A DNA stretch of 64,000 bases from Micromonospora sp. WMMD882. Lineage in GTDB: Bacteria > Actinomycetota > Actinomycetes > Mycobacteriales > Micromonosporaceae. Position numbers and translations under genes: made by a program. The stretch is taken from the NCBI RefSeq assembly GCF_027497255.1, contig NZ_CP114903.1:1-64000 (forward strand), in the 5' to 3' direction. The notes under the pieces were generated by a model that was not told the origin of the DNA, made no database searches, and was given only the letters and a program-made list of their open reading frames with translations. The number at the start of each line of letters is the position of its first letter. Positions within the stretch are counted from its first letter, which is position 1. This document shows, one piece after another, positions 1 through 8,467 of the stretch.

Positions 1-591
1 CAGCAGCTCGACGAGCACCGTCTGCGCCAGGTACGCGTCGGGCAGCCGCCAGCGGGCCTGCTCCGGGGCGAGCGCCCAGCGCACCGGCCCCTCGGGCAGC
101 CGGGTGGGCGGGGCGGGGATCCACGAGCCCAGCCCGTGCCGGATGACGTGGAAGCAGCGTTCCAGCTCCGGCCGCAGCGGCTCACCGGGGCTGACCAGGA
201 ACATCCACTGGCCGGTCGGGGTGACCGCGACCGGGCCCCGGGCCACCGGGACCGCGTCGACCGCGGCGCGGGCCGCCCGTCCCAGGTAGGCCGGCACCTC
301 CAGCACGTCGAAGGCGCGGCCGGTGGGCAGCAGCAGCGCGTACGGGCGGCTGCGCCACCAGGTCGCCACCCGGGCCGGGTCGGTGCTGGCGGCGAGCTCC
401 CACTCCGGCAGCGCGGGGTGGCAGCCGACGGTGGGGCAACCGGCCCGCCCGCAGACGAACCTGCTGCGGGCCAGGCAGGCGCCGGGGGTGACCGCCCAGC
501 CGCGCAGCGCGTACCGGACCGCGATCCGGCGTAGCCGGACCCGTTCCAGTGGTGACAGATGGACGACGCGCGGTCCGACGGTCCGCCACAT
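1..591 (-). CDS. Primase/polymerase-like (prim-pol) protein, 3' end beyond window
   Basis: The minus-strand frame is open from the ATG at 589-591 to the window edge (197 codons), so the C-terminus is missing. The translation begins MWRTVGPRVVHLSPLE and includes RYALRGWAVTPGA, a cysteine pair region (FVCGRAGCPTVGCHPA) and ATWWRSRPYALLLPTG. This matches the N-terminal bifunctional DNA primase/polymerase domain found in many actinobacterial proteins. The position where active prim-pols carry a D-x-D motif reads FDVLEVPAY, so the catalytic aspartates look lost. Activity is therefore doubtful and a DNA-binding or regulatory role is possible. It is divergent from the HTH-TPR regulator at 895. Confidence 0.75.
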   Translation of the reverse strand, partial: MWRTVGPRVVHLSPLERVRLRRIAVRYALRGWAVTPGACLARSRFVCGRAGCPTVGCHPALPEWELAASTDPARVATWWRSRPYALLLPTGRAFDVLEVPAYLGRAARAAVDAVPVARGPVAVTPTGQWMFLVSPGEPLRPELERCFHVIRHGLGSWIPAPPTRLPEGPVRWALAPEQARWRLPDAYLAQTVLVELL

Positions 592-894
592 ACTCCCTGA
601 CTCCTCTCGACACACCCGCCGTGTTCCACCGGCTGTGACGTGCGCTCCGGTCGGCTGGTCGAGACACGTCCGGGTCGTGGACGAAACCTCAGGTCCGCCG
701 ACGCCGTCACCGTGGGCCATCGATCGTCGTTGCTCCAGCCGACAACGATTCCATGCAAGTTGCACGAAAGCTACGTCCCGCTCTCGGCTGACCGACGTAC
801 TGGCTGTGCGATTAGGACGAACCGGGCGCTGACGGGCAACGCGGACCTGTGGTCCGCTGCCCCGGGAGACGCCCGGTCGGGGAGGAGTTACCAG
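592..894. promoter_or_regulatory. Divergent promoter region with small palindromes
   Basis: About 300 bp separate the divergent prim-pol-like and HTH-TPR genes. I see no gene here. It holds a perfect 11-base palindrome TGCAAGTTGCA (754-764) and a looser pair of arms TCGTTG (727-732) and CAACGA (743-748). Either could be an operator for the neighbouring HTH regulator. That is inference from position only. Confidence 0.4.
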
Positions 895-2124
895 ATGGAC
901 GAGTTACCGATCGGACGGCGGGTCGCCTACTGGCGGGGGCGTCGCAAGATGTCACAGCAGGTGTTCGCCGACCGGCTGGGCAAGTCCAAGAGCTGGGTCG
1001 ACAAGATCGAACGCGGGGTGCGTCGCCTCGACAAGTTCTCCGTCCTCTACGAGATCGCCGACATCCTCCAGTTGGACGTGCAGCTCCTGCTCGGCAAGGA
1101 CCCGGAGCGCCGCAACGACGCGTTGAACTGCATCGACCAGGTCGAGGTCGACCAGATCCGGGCCGCCCTGGAGCGGTACGACGCGGTCAGCGCGTACTTC
1201 GACCAGGTGCCGTACCCGCCGCTGCTCAGCGACATGCGCAAGGCGGTCAACCACGCCTGGCTCACCTACCAGTACGGCCGGTACGGGATGCTCACCCGGG
1301 GCCTGCCCAAGCTGCTGCGCGACGCCCAGGCGGCCGACGCCGCGTACGACGGCGACGACCAGCGCCGGGAGGCCGCCCACCTGCTCGGGCAGGTCTACCA
1401 GATCGCCTCGTCGGTGCTGCGCAAACTCGGCGAGTGCGAGCTGGCCTGGCTGGCCGGCGACCGGGCGATGGCGGTCAGCCAGCGCGCCGACGACCAACTC
1501 CTCGCCGGCATCGCCACCACCCGGGTCGCCAGCGCGCTGCTCGCCATGGGTCGGGCCCGCTCCGCGCTGGAGCTGAACCTCCGCTTCGCCAACCGGCTCG
1601 CCCCCGACGGCGTCGACGACGTGCCCCCGCAGCGCCTGTCGGTCTACGGGATGCTGCTGTTGCAGGGCGCGATGGCCGCCGCCCGCACCGGCGACGCCGC
1701 CACCGTGGAGGAGCTGTTCCGGGGCGCGCAGGAGGCCGCCCACCGCCTCGGCGGCGACCACAACCACTACTGGACGTGTTTCGGCCCGACCAACGTCCTG
1801 CTGCACCGGGCCGCCGCCGCCGTCGAGCTGGGCGACGGCGGGCGGGCCGTGGAGACCCACCTCGCCATCGACCCGGTCGCGTTCGACGCGCTGCTGCCCG
1901 AGCGGCGCGCCCACCACATGCTCGACCTGGCCCGGGGCTTCGCCCAGATCGGCGACGTGACCAGCGCCGGCGAGATGCTGCTCAAGGGCGACCGCCTCGC
2001 CGCCCCGGAGATCCGCTGCCGACCGATCGCCCACGAGGTGATGTCGGACATCCTGCGGCGCACCCGGGGCGCGCCGTCCTCGTCGGTGGCGGAGCTGGCC
2101 GAGCAGATGGGAGTCGGCATATGA
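895..2124 (+). CDS. HTH (XRE-type) regulator with TPR-like C-terminal region
   Basis: 409 aa from ATG 895, chosen because GGGGAGGAG lies just upstream; earlier in-frame starts read through the divergent promoter. Residues about 5-65 form an XRE helix-turn-helix (QQVFADRLGKSKSWVDKIE). The rest is alanine/leucine-rich helical repeats resembling the TPR region of actinobacterial HTH-TPR regulators. It is clearly paralogous to the gene at 27959: both have LPIGRR, then QQVFADR, SKSWVDK and ERGVRRLD. Its stop overlaps the flavoprotein start (ATGA), so the two are translationally coupled. The ligand and target promoters are unknown. Confidence 0.88.
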   Translation: MDELPIGRRVAYWRGRRKMSQQVFADRLGKSKSWVDKIERGVRRLDKFSVLYEIADILQLDVQLLLGKDPERRNDALNCIDQVEVDQIRAALERYDAVSAYFDQVPYPPLLSDMRKAVNHAWLTYQYGRYGMLTRGLPKLLRDAQAADAAYDGDDQRREAAHLLGQVYQIASSVLRKLGECELAWLAGDRAMAVSQRADDQLLAGIATTRVASALLAMGRARSALELNLRFANRLAPDGVDDVPPQRLSVYGMLLLQGAMAAARTGDAATVEELFRGAQEAAHRLGGDHNHYWTCFGPTNVLLHRAAAAVELGDGGRAVETHLAIDPVAFDALLPERRAHHMLDLARGFAQIGDVTSAGEMLLKGDRLAAPEIRCRPIAHEVMSDILRRTRGAPSSSVAELAEQMGVGI

Positions 2125-2693
2125 CCGCGGTCGCGCCCCCGCCGGGCGACCGCCCGGTGCTGTACGTGATCGTCTGCGGCTCGCCGCTGGCCGGGCGGGT
2201 GGACCGCCTGGTCGACCTCGCCCACCGGGACGGCTGGCAGGTCTGCGTCGTCGCCACGCCCGACGGGGCGAAGTTCGTGGACCGGGCCGCGCTGGCCCGG
2301 CTGACCGGTCATCCGGTACGGACCACCTACAAGCACCCGGGCGACCCGGACGTGCTGCCCCCGGCGGACGCCATGGTGGTCTGCCCGGCCACCGTCAACT
2401 CGGTCAACAAGTGGACGGCCGGGATCACCGACACGCTCGCCCTCGGGCTGCTGGTCGAGGCGCAGGGCCGGGGCACGCCGATCGTGGCGGTGCCGTTCAC
2501 CAACACCGCGATGGCGGCGCACCCGGCGTTCCGCGCCGGGCTGGACCGGCTGCGTGAGTGGGGCGTCACGGTGCTCTTCGGCGACGACGTGTACCCGCTG
2601 CACGCGCCCGGCACCGGTGACCGCCACCTGGACGCCTTCCCCTGGCAGCTCGCCCTGCGCGCGCTGCCCGCCCGTCCGCTGCCCACCCGCTGA
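2121..2693 (+). CDS. Flavoprotein (HFCD family)
   Basis: 190 aa; the ATG overlaps the stop of the upstream HTH gene by four bases. The protein has the flavoprotein fold signature: N-terminal LYVIVCGSPLA, then VVCPATVNSVNKWTAGITD, which resembles the FMN-binding segment of PPC decarboxylase/EpiD-type enzymes (PATxNTxxKxAxGxAD). At 190 aa it matches single-domain family members. The substrate is unknown. The tight coupling to the regulator suggests a redox or cofactor-linked function in the same circuit. Confidence 0.85.
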   Translation: MTAVAPPPGDRPVLYVIVCGSPLAGRVDRLVDLAHRDGWQVCVVATPDGAKFVDRAALARLTGHPVRTTYKHPGDPDVLPPADAMVVCPATVNSVNKWTAGITDTLALGLLVEAQGRGTPIVAVPFTNTAMAAHPAFRAGLDRLREWGVTVLFGDDVYPLHAPGTGDRHLDAFPWQLALRALPARPLPTR

Positions 2694-2802
2694 CCCCCGC
2701 CGCGGGGGCGTCCGGACGCTCCCGCCCGCCGTCCGGACGCCCCCGCCCGCCGTCCGGCGGGACCGATGGGGCAGCCACCGATCCCGCCCACCCATCTGCT
2801 CA

Positions 2803-2880
2803 GACGCTTTGCTCTGCTCCCATCGACGCGCCACCCACCGGTTGTGGCCTGGCGCGTCGACAGGCGCAGAGCAAAGCGTC
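2803..2880. repeat. Long two-stem hairpin element, copy 1
   Basis: Outer arms of 15 bp are perfect: GACGCTTTGCTCTGC (2803-2817) against its complement at 2866-2880. Inside is a second perfect 10-bp stem, CGACGCGCCA (2824-2833) with its complement at 2850-2859, and a loop containing CACCGGTTGTGG. The element at 63737-63807 has the same architecture and the same TTTGCTCTGC core, so this is a dispersed repeat family. It follows the flavoprotein gene by about 110 bp and could act as a terminator. Confidence 0.8.
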
Positions 2881-3159
2881 GGGTCTGGTGTGCCGGGACG
2901 TGTGGCCTACGGGCCCGGTCGACCCGGCCGAGCTACGGGTGGCGTGTCTGGTGTGCCGGGGTTGTGGAGGGAGCTGGCCGCGACGGCGGCCTGCGTTTCC
3001 GCAGGGGCGCCTCACGTTCGGCGGGTGAGCCCGGCTCCACGGCGATCGCGGCGCGCCACCGTGAGGACGGCGTTCCGGCGACCGGTGTTTCGTTTCGGTG
3101 ATAACGGTGGAACGTTCGTGGAGGAAAGGCCGTTTTCCGGGAGACGAAGACGATCTTGG

Positions 3160-3236
3160 CCCGCAGCCCGCAGCCCGCAGCCCGCAGCCCGCAGCCCGCA
3201 GCCGGCAGCCGGCAGCCGGCAGCCGGCAGCCGGCAG
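3160..3236. repeat. Heptanucleotide tandem repeat (11 units)
   Basis: Six consecutive copies of CCCGCAG (3160-3201) are followed by five copies of the variant CCGGCAG (3202-3236), then decaying GGGAGTC units. The repeat lies in non-coding DNA upstream of the Nif3-like gene. The clean switch between two unit variants suggests two rounds of slippage expansion. A 7-bp unit would shift any reading frame, which fits a non-coding location. Confidence 0.85.
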
Positions 3237-3386
3237 CCGGGAGTCGGGAGTCGGGGCCGGGGGCTGGCGGGGCGCAGGCGGGGTGCCCGTCGACCGTGGG
3301 CGGGACGTCCGCCGGGCGTCGTCCGGACGCTCCGGCGGGCCGGGTGTCACCGGCGGATCGGGCCGACGCCGGTAAGCTGGCCCGCC

Positions 3387-4370
3387 GTGAGCACAACCGG
3401 AAACCCGCCGCTGACGGTGGCCGACGTGGTGACCGCCCTGGAGCGGCGCTACCCGCCGTCCTGGGCCGAACAGTGGGACCGGGTGGGGCTGGTGCTCGGC
3501 GAGCCGACCGCCGAGGTCCGCCGGGTGGCCTGCGTGGTGGACGTGGTCCCGGAGACCGTCGCCGAGGCGCTCGCCGTCGGGGCCGACCTGATCGTCGCGC
3601 ACCATCCGCTGCTGCTGCGGGGGGTCTCCTCGGTCGCGCCCACCACGTTCAAGGGGCGGATCGTGCACCAGCTCATCAAACGCGACGTCGCTCTGTACGT
3701 GGCGCACACCAACGCCGACGTGGCCCACCCGGGCGTCTCCGACGCGCTCGCCGCCCGGCTGGGCCTGACCGACCTGCGCCCGTTGCAGCCGGCCGCCCCG
3801 GGCAGCCCCGCGCACGGTGGCGGGCGGGGCATCGGCCGGATCGGCGAGCTGCCCGAGCCGACGACCCTGGCCGGGCTGACCCGGCACGTCGCCGCCGTGC
3901 TCCCGCCGACCGTCTGGGGGGTACGCGCGGCCGGCGACCCGGCCCGCGTCGTGCGCACCGTCGCGGTCACCGGCGGCTCCGGTGACGGTTTCCTCGCCGC
4001 CGCGACCGCCGCCGGAGTGGACGCCTACCTCACCGCCGACCTGCGTCACCATTCGGCCGGCGAGCACCTCGCCGAGGGCGGGCCGGCGCTGCTGGACGCC
4101 GCGCACTGGGCCACCGAACGCCCCTGGCTGGACGACCTGGCCGAGCACCTGCGGGCCACCCTGGGCGTCGAGACGCACGTCTCCGACCTGGACACCGACC
4201 CGTGGACCGGGCACGCCGCCAGCCCCACCCCGCCACGGCCCGGCGACGGGTCCGCCCGGCGCCCCGCCCCGCACTCCGCCCCCGCCCCGCACTCCGCCCC
4301 GGACGACGACAAGCCGTGGACGACGACCAAGCCGTGGACGACGACTAAGGAGCCCCGACGTGAAGGCTGA
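3387..4370 (+). CDS. Nif3-like dinuclear metal centre protein
   Basis: 327 aa from GTG 3387. Family metal-site motifs are present: HHPLLLRG near residue 70, HTNADVAHPGVSDALA near residue 105, and the C-terminal DLRHH with an acidic/His segment. These are the ligands of the conserved Nif3/YbgI/GCH-I-type-2 dinuclear site. The exact reaction of the family is unsettled. The C-terminus has a low-complexity tail with duplicated units (PHSAPAPHSAP, KPWTTTKPWTTTK) beyond the family core. The order Nif3, zinc-ribbon protein, RNase HI-phosphatase matches the Mycobacterium Rv2230c-Rv2228c region. Confidence 0.9.
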   Translation: MSTTGNPPLTVADVVTALERRYPPSWAEQWDRVGLVLGEPTAEVRRVACVVDVVPETVAEALAVGADLIVAHHPLLLRGVSSVAPTTFKGRIVHQLIKRDVALYVAHTNADVAHPGVSDALAARLGLTDLRPLQPAAPGSPAHGGGRGIGRIGELPEPTTLAGLTRHVAAVLPPTVWGVRAAGDPARVVRTVAVTGGSGDGFLAAATAAGVDAYLTADLRHHSAGEHLAEGGPALLDAAHWATERPWLDDLAEHLRATLGVETHVSDLDTDPWTGHAASPTPPRPGDGSARRPAPHSAPAPHSAPDDDKPWTTTKPWTTTKEPRREG

Positions 4371-5097
4371 ACCGGCAGTGCAGCGCCGCCTGCTCGACCT
4401 CCAGGCCATCGACACCGCCCTGGCCCAGCTCGCCCACCGTCGTCGTACCCTGCCGGAACACGCCGAGCTGGACGCGCTGGCCCGGGAGTTGTCCGCGTTG
4501 GAGGACCAGCGGGTCCGGGCCCAGGTGGCGGTGGACGACCTGGACCGGGACATCGCCCGCCTGGAGAAGGACGTCGACCAGGTCCGCGCCCGTAAGACCC
4601 GTAACGAGGACCGGCTGGCCGCCGGCAGCGGCCCGGCCCGCGAGCTGGAGGCGCTCCAGCACGAGCTGGCCTCGTTGCAGCGGCGGCAGAGCGACCTGGA
4701 GGACGCCGAGCTGGAGCTGATGGAGCAGCGGGAGGGCGCGCAGTCCGTACTCGACGGGATCGAGCAGCGGCTGACCGAGGCGCGCGACCGGCGCGCGGAG
4801 ACCGAGCAGCGGCGCGACGGCACCCTCGCCGAGATCGCCAAGGAGGAGGAGTTCAAGCGCTCCGCCCGGCAGCCGCTCGCCGCCGACCTCCCCACCGACC
4901 TGGTCGTCCTCTACGACAAGATCCGTGAGTCCACCGGGCTGGGCGCGGCGCTGCTGCGCGGCGGACGCTGCGGCGGCTGCCGGCTCGACCTGTCCGGGGC
5001 CGACCGGGCCCGGATCGCCAAGGCCGCGCCGGACGAGGTGGTGCGCTGCGAGGACTGCCGCCGGATCATGGTCCGCACGAACGAATCCGGCCTGTGA
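4360..5097 (+). CDS. Coiled-coil C4-type zinc-ribbon protein
   Basis: 245 aa from GTG 4360, with AAGGAG at 4346-4351; the start lies inside the 3' end of the Nif3 gene. Residues about 10-170 are a long, highly charged coiled coil. Residues about 195-240 carry a zinc ribbon with CGGC and CEDC pairs, as in the HP0958/CT398 family and Mycobacterium Rv2229c. A role in tethering nucleic acid or protein partners is known only for distant members. The stop overlaps the next gene's GTG. Confidence 0.9.
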   Translation: MKAEPAVQRRLLDLQAIDTALAQLAHRRRTLPEHAELDALARELSALEDQRVRAQVAVDDLDRDIARLEKDVDQVRARKTRNEDRLAAGSGPARELEALQHELASLQRRQSDLEDAELELMEQREGAQSVLDGIEQRLTEARDRRAETEQRRDGTLAEIAKEEEFKRSARQPLAADLPTDLVVLYDKIRESTGLGAALLRGGRCGGCRLDLSGADRARIAKAAPDEVVRCEDCRRIMVRTNESGL

Positions 5098-6416
5098 GCC
5101 TGGCCAGCGTCGTCGTCGAGGCCGACGGGGGCTCCCGGGGCAACCCGGGCCCGGCCGGCTACGGCGCGGTGGTCCGGGAAGCCGACACCGGTGAGGTGCT
5201 GCTCGAACGCGCCGAGGCGATCGGCACCGCCACCAACAACGTCGCCGAGTACCGGGGGCTGATCGCCGGGCTCGCCGCCGCCGCCGAGCTGGGCGCGTCC
5301 CGGGTCGAGGCGAAGATGGACTCCAAGCTGGTCGTCGAGCAGATGTGCGGCCGGTGGCAGATCAAGAACCCGGGGCTGCGTCCGCTGGCCGCCGAGGCCG
5401 CCGCGCTGGTCCGCCGGTTCGACGCGGTGACCTTCACCTGGATTCCCCGGGAACGCAACCGGCACGCCGACGCGCTGGCCAACGCGGCGATGGACGCCGC
5501 CGCCGGCCGTACCCCGAAACGGTCGGTCGTCGAGCCGCCGCGGATCGTGGAGCCGCCGCGCGAGCTGGCCGCCCCCGACTCGCCGGCCCGCGCCGCCGCC
5601 CGGGAGGCCGCCGCCCGCGCCACCGCCGGCCGGACCGCCACCAGCGCCGACCCGGCCGCCGCGCCCACCGGCCCGGCCCCGGTCGCCGCGCCGACCGCGC
5701 CCGGTCCGACCGACGCCGCGCCGACCGCGCCGGGTCCGGCGGCGACCGGCGCCGACCCGACGACCGGGTCGGCCTCCTGGGAGCCGCGCGCCGCCGCCGA
5801 GGCGACCCGGCTGATCCTGGTCCGGCACGGCCAGACCGAGTGGACCGCGCAGCGCCGCTACTCCGGCCGGGGCGACGTGCCGCTGTCGCCGCGCGGCCGG
5901 GAGCAGGCGCGGGCCACCGCCGCGCGGGTGGCCGCCCTCGCCCCGGCCGTCGCGGCCGTGGTCAGCTCACCGCTGTCCCGGTGTACGGCCACCGCCCGGC
6001 CGATCGCCGCCGCGCTCGGCGGCGTCCCGCTGCGTACCTCCGACGACCTGGTCGAATGTGACTTCGGGGCCTGGGAGGGGCGCACCTTCGCCGAGGTACG
6101 CCAGGAGTGGCCGGGCGAGCTGGACGCCTGGCTGGCCTCCCCGGCGGTGGCCCCGCCGGACGGGGAGTCGTTCGTCGACGTGGCCGCCCGGGTCGGCCGG
6201 GCCCGGGACGCGCTGCTGGCCGGGCACCCCGGGCAGACCGTGGTGGTGGTCTCGCACGTCTCCCCGATCAAGCTGCTGCTGCGGGACGCGCTGGCCGCCG
6301 GGGACGCCTTCCTGCACCGCCTCTACCTGGACCCGGCCGGCATCTGCGTGCTGGACGTCTGGCCGGACGGCGGGGTGGCCGTCCGCTCCGTCAACGACAC
6401 CGCCCACCTGACGTAG
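5094..6416 (+). CDS. Bifunctional RNase HI / histidine phosphatase
   Basis: 440 aa from GTG 5094, overlapping the previous stop. Residues 1-140 are an RNase HI domain: VEADGGSRGNPGPAGYG holds the first catalytic Asp, followed by NVAEYRGL, KMDSKLVVEQM and RNRHADALAN. An Ala/Pro/Thr linker (about 150-230) follows. The C-terminus is a histidine phosphatase (LVRHGQTEW, SPLSRC, VVVVSHVSPI). This fusion is the actinobacterial Rv2228c type; the mycobacterial protein has RNase H and acid/alpha-ribazole-phosphate phosphatase activity. The gene completes a three-gene coupled operon. Confidence 0.93.
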   Translation: MSLASVVVEADGGSRGNPGPAGYGAVVREADTGEVLLERAEAIGTATNNVAEYRGLIAGLAAAAELGASRVEAKMDSKLVVEQMCGRWQIKNPGLRPLAAEAAALVRRFDAVTFTWIPRERNRHADALANAAMDAAAGRTPKRSVVEPPRIVEPPRELAAPDSPARAAAREAAARATAGRTATSADPAAAPTGPAPVAAPTAPGPTDAAPTAPGPAATGADPTTGSASWEPRAAAEATRLILVRHGQTEWTAQRRYSGRGDVPLSPRGREQARATAARVAALAPAVAAVVSSPLSRCTATARPIAAALGGVPLRTSDDLVECDFGAWEGRTFAEVRQEWPGELDAWLASPAVAPPDGESFVDVAARVGRARDALLAGHPGQTVVVVSHVSPIKLLLRDALAAGDAFLHRLYLDPAGICVLDVWPDGGVAVRSVNDTAHLT

Positions 6417-6563
6417 CCGTGCCCCCGCCCGCGCCGGGTGACGCCGCTCGGCGCAGGCGGGACGCCGCTGAGCGCAGAGATCCACAATGGTGGGTGACGC
6501 CGGTCACCGCGTCGATAACCTCCGGGCTGTTGCTGTCCGTCACGACCTTCCGGAGGTGGGCGC

Positions 6564-6806
6564 ATGGCCGGGACCGGACCGGAGCCGCCGACCACGACGC
6601 GTTCCCGGGGCAGGGACCACAGCCCCTGGAACTGGCTGCTCCTCGTGCCGATCGTGGTGCCGTTGATCCCGGCGCTGTTCAACAGTGACGCGCCCCGGAT
6701 CCTCGGCTTCCCGCGCTTCTACTGGCTTCAGCTGGCGTACATCCTGCTGGGCGTCGGCACCACGACGCTCGTCTACCAAATGACCAAGCGGCGGGGTGGT
6801 CGCTGA
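6564..6806 (+). CDS. DUF3311 small membrane protein
   Basis: 80 aa with two hydrophobic segments, WNWLLLVPIVVPLIPALF and a second around LQLAYILLGVGTTTLVY, and a basic C-terminus (TKRRGGR). This is the DUF3311 arrangement. A ribosome site (GGAGG) precedes the ATG. Its TGA overlaps the ATG of the downstream sodium symporter (TGATG). DUF3311 genes commonly accompany SSS-family permeases, so it is probably an accessory subunit, as YhdT-type partners are for PanF. Confidence 0.85.
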   Translation: MAGTGPEPPTTTRSRGRDHSPWNWLLLVPIVVPLIPALFNSDAPRILGFPRFYWLQLAYILLGVGTTTLVYQMTKRRGGR

Positions 6807-8467
6807 TGTGGCGGGACAACCTCACCGAGATCGTCATCTTCACCGTGCTGTTCCTGCTGGTCAGCGCGATGGGTTTCGTCGCCGCCCGGTGGCGGGCCCC
6901 GAAGGACATGGCCCACCTGGACGAGTGGGGGCTGGGCGGGCGCAGCTTCGGCGGCTGGATCACCTGGTTCCTGATCGGCGGGGACCTCTACACCGCGTAC
7001 ACGTTCGTGGCGGTGCCGGCCCTGGTGTTCGGGGCCGGCGCGGCCGGGTTCTTCGCCGTGCCGTACACGATCGTGGTCTATCCGCTGGTGTTCCTGGTGC
7101 TGGTCCGGCTCTGGTCGGTGTCGCACCGGCACGGCTTCGTCACCCCGGCCGACTTCGTCCGTAAGCGCTTCGACTCGCCGGTGCTCGCCCTGATCATCGC
7201 GATCACCGGGATCGTCGCCACTATGCCGTACATCGCGTTGCAGCTCGTCGGCATCGAGGCGGTGCTCAAGACGATGGGGGTCACCGGGGAGAGCACCCTG
7301 GCCCGGCACCTGCCGATCATCGTTGCGTTCGCCATCCTCGCCGCCTACACGTACCAGTCGGGGCTGCGCGCGCCCGCGCTGATCGCGTTCGTCAAGGACA
7401 CCCTGATCTACGTCGTCATCCTGGTCGTGGTGCTCTGGCTGCCGCAGAAGCTGGGCGGCTGGGGTGAGATCTTCGACGCCGCCGACGCCAAGTTCGCCGC
7501 CTCGGCCAACCCCAACGACGGGATCCTGCTGACCGCCAACAACCAGCTCCAGTACGTCACCCTGGCGTTCGGCTCGGCGCTGGCGCTGTTCCTCTACCCG
7601 CACAGCCTCACCGGCGTGCTGGCCAGCCGGAACCGGGACGTGATCAAGCGGAACATGTCGGCGCTGCCTGCGTACAGCCTGCTGCTCGGGCTGATCGCGC
7701 TGCTCGGGTTCATGGCCATCGCGGCCGACGTGACGCCGCTGCCCGGCGCGAGGGAGGGCACGGTCGACAGCAACACCGTCGTGCCCGTGCTGTTCGACCA
7801 GCAGTTCCCGGCCTGGTTCACCGGCGTGGCGTACGCGGCCATCGGCATCGGCGCGCTCGTCCCGGCGGCGATCATGTCGATCGCGGCGGCGAACCTGTTC
7901 ACCCGCAACATCTACAAGGAGTACCTGCGCCGGGACGCCAGCCCCGCCCAGGAGGCCACCGTATCGAAGGTCACCTCGCTGGTGGTGAAGGTCGGCGCGG
8001 TCGCCTGCATCGTCTTCCTCGACCCGCAGTTCTCCATCGACCTGCAACTCATCGGCGGCGTGATCATCCTCCAGACGTTGCCGGCGGTGGCGCTGGGCCT
8101 CTACACCCGCTGGTTCCACCGGGGCGCGCTGATCGCCGGCTGGGCCGCCGGCATGGGGTTGGGCATGTGGATGCTCTACCAGATCCCCAACCCGGCGAAC
8201 GGGCGGAAGCACTTCGGCGGCTCGGCGTTCCCGCTCTCCGAGTTCGGCGTCGACACCAAGAAGACCATCTACGTCGGGATCGTGGCGGTGCTGGTCAACC
8301 TGGTCGTCGCCGCGCTCGTCACCCTCGCGCTGCGGGCCGCGAAGGTCGACGAGGGCGTCGACGGCACCGAGCCGGACGACTACTTCGCCGACGAGGGCGA
8401 CCCCCGGGTCGACCCCCTCCCCGAGCTGACGCCCGACCCGGTCGACCCTCAGCGCAGCGCGCGGTAG
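6806..8467 (+). CDS. mctP: Sodium:solute symporter (SSS) family, MctP-like permease
   Basis: 553 aa with about 13 membrane segments and SSS-family features, including GGRSFGGWITWFLIGGDLYT at the N-terminus and FMAIAADVTPLP mid-protein. The closest functional group I recognise is MctP, a monocarboxylate (lactate, pyruvate, acetate) permease; the exact substrate is inferred. The C-terminal tail is acidic and cytoplasmic. Its last 19 bases overlap the 3' end of the convergent TauE-like gene, so the two messages would be antisense at their ends. Confidence 0.85.
   Translation: MWRDNLTEIVIFTVLFLLVSAMGFVAARWRAPKDMAHLDEWGLGGRSFGGWITWFLIGGDLYTAYTFVAVPALVFGAGAAGFFAVPYTIVVYPLVFLVLVRLWSVSHRHGFVTPADFVRKRFDSPVLALIIAITGIVATMPYIALQLVGIEAVLKTMGVTGESTLARHLPIIVAFAILAAYTYQSGLRAPALIAFVKDTLIYVVILVVVLWLPQKLGGWGEIFDAADAKFAASANPNDGILLTANNQLQYVTLAFGSALALFLYPHSLTGVLASRNRDVIKRNMSALPAYSLLLGLIALLGFMAIAADVTPLPGAREGTVDSNTVVPVLFDQQFPAWFTGVAYAAIGIGALVPAAIMSIAAANLFTRNIYKEYLRRDASPAQEATVSKVTSLVVKVGAVACIVFLDPQFSIDLQLIGGVIILQTLPAVALGLYTRWFHRGALIAGWAAGMGLGMWMLYQIPNPANGRKHFGGSAFPLSEFGVDTKKTIYVGIVAVLVNLVVAALVTLALRAAKVDEGVDGTEPDDYFADEGDPRVDPLPELTPDPVDPQRSAR

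Noticed and set aside
3160..3236. CRISPR array
   Set aside because: The repeat is a contiguous 7-bp unit with no spacers and no cas genes; it is a simple tandem repeat.
3012..4895. Long minus-strand ORF of 627 codons opposite the Nif3 and zinc-ribbon genes
   Set aside because: It runs antisense to two well-supported genes and through the heptamer repeat; its product is Ser/Arg and Gly/Arg low complexity with no recognisable domain.
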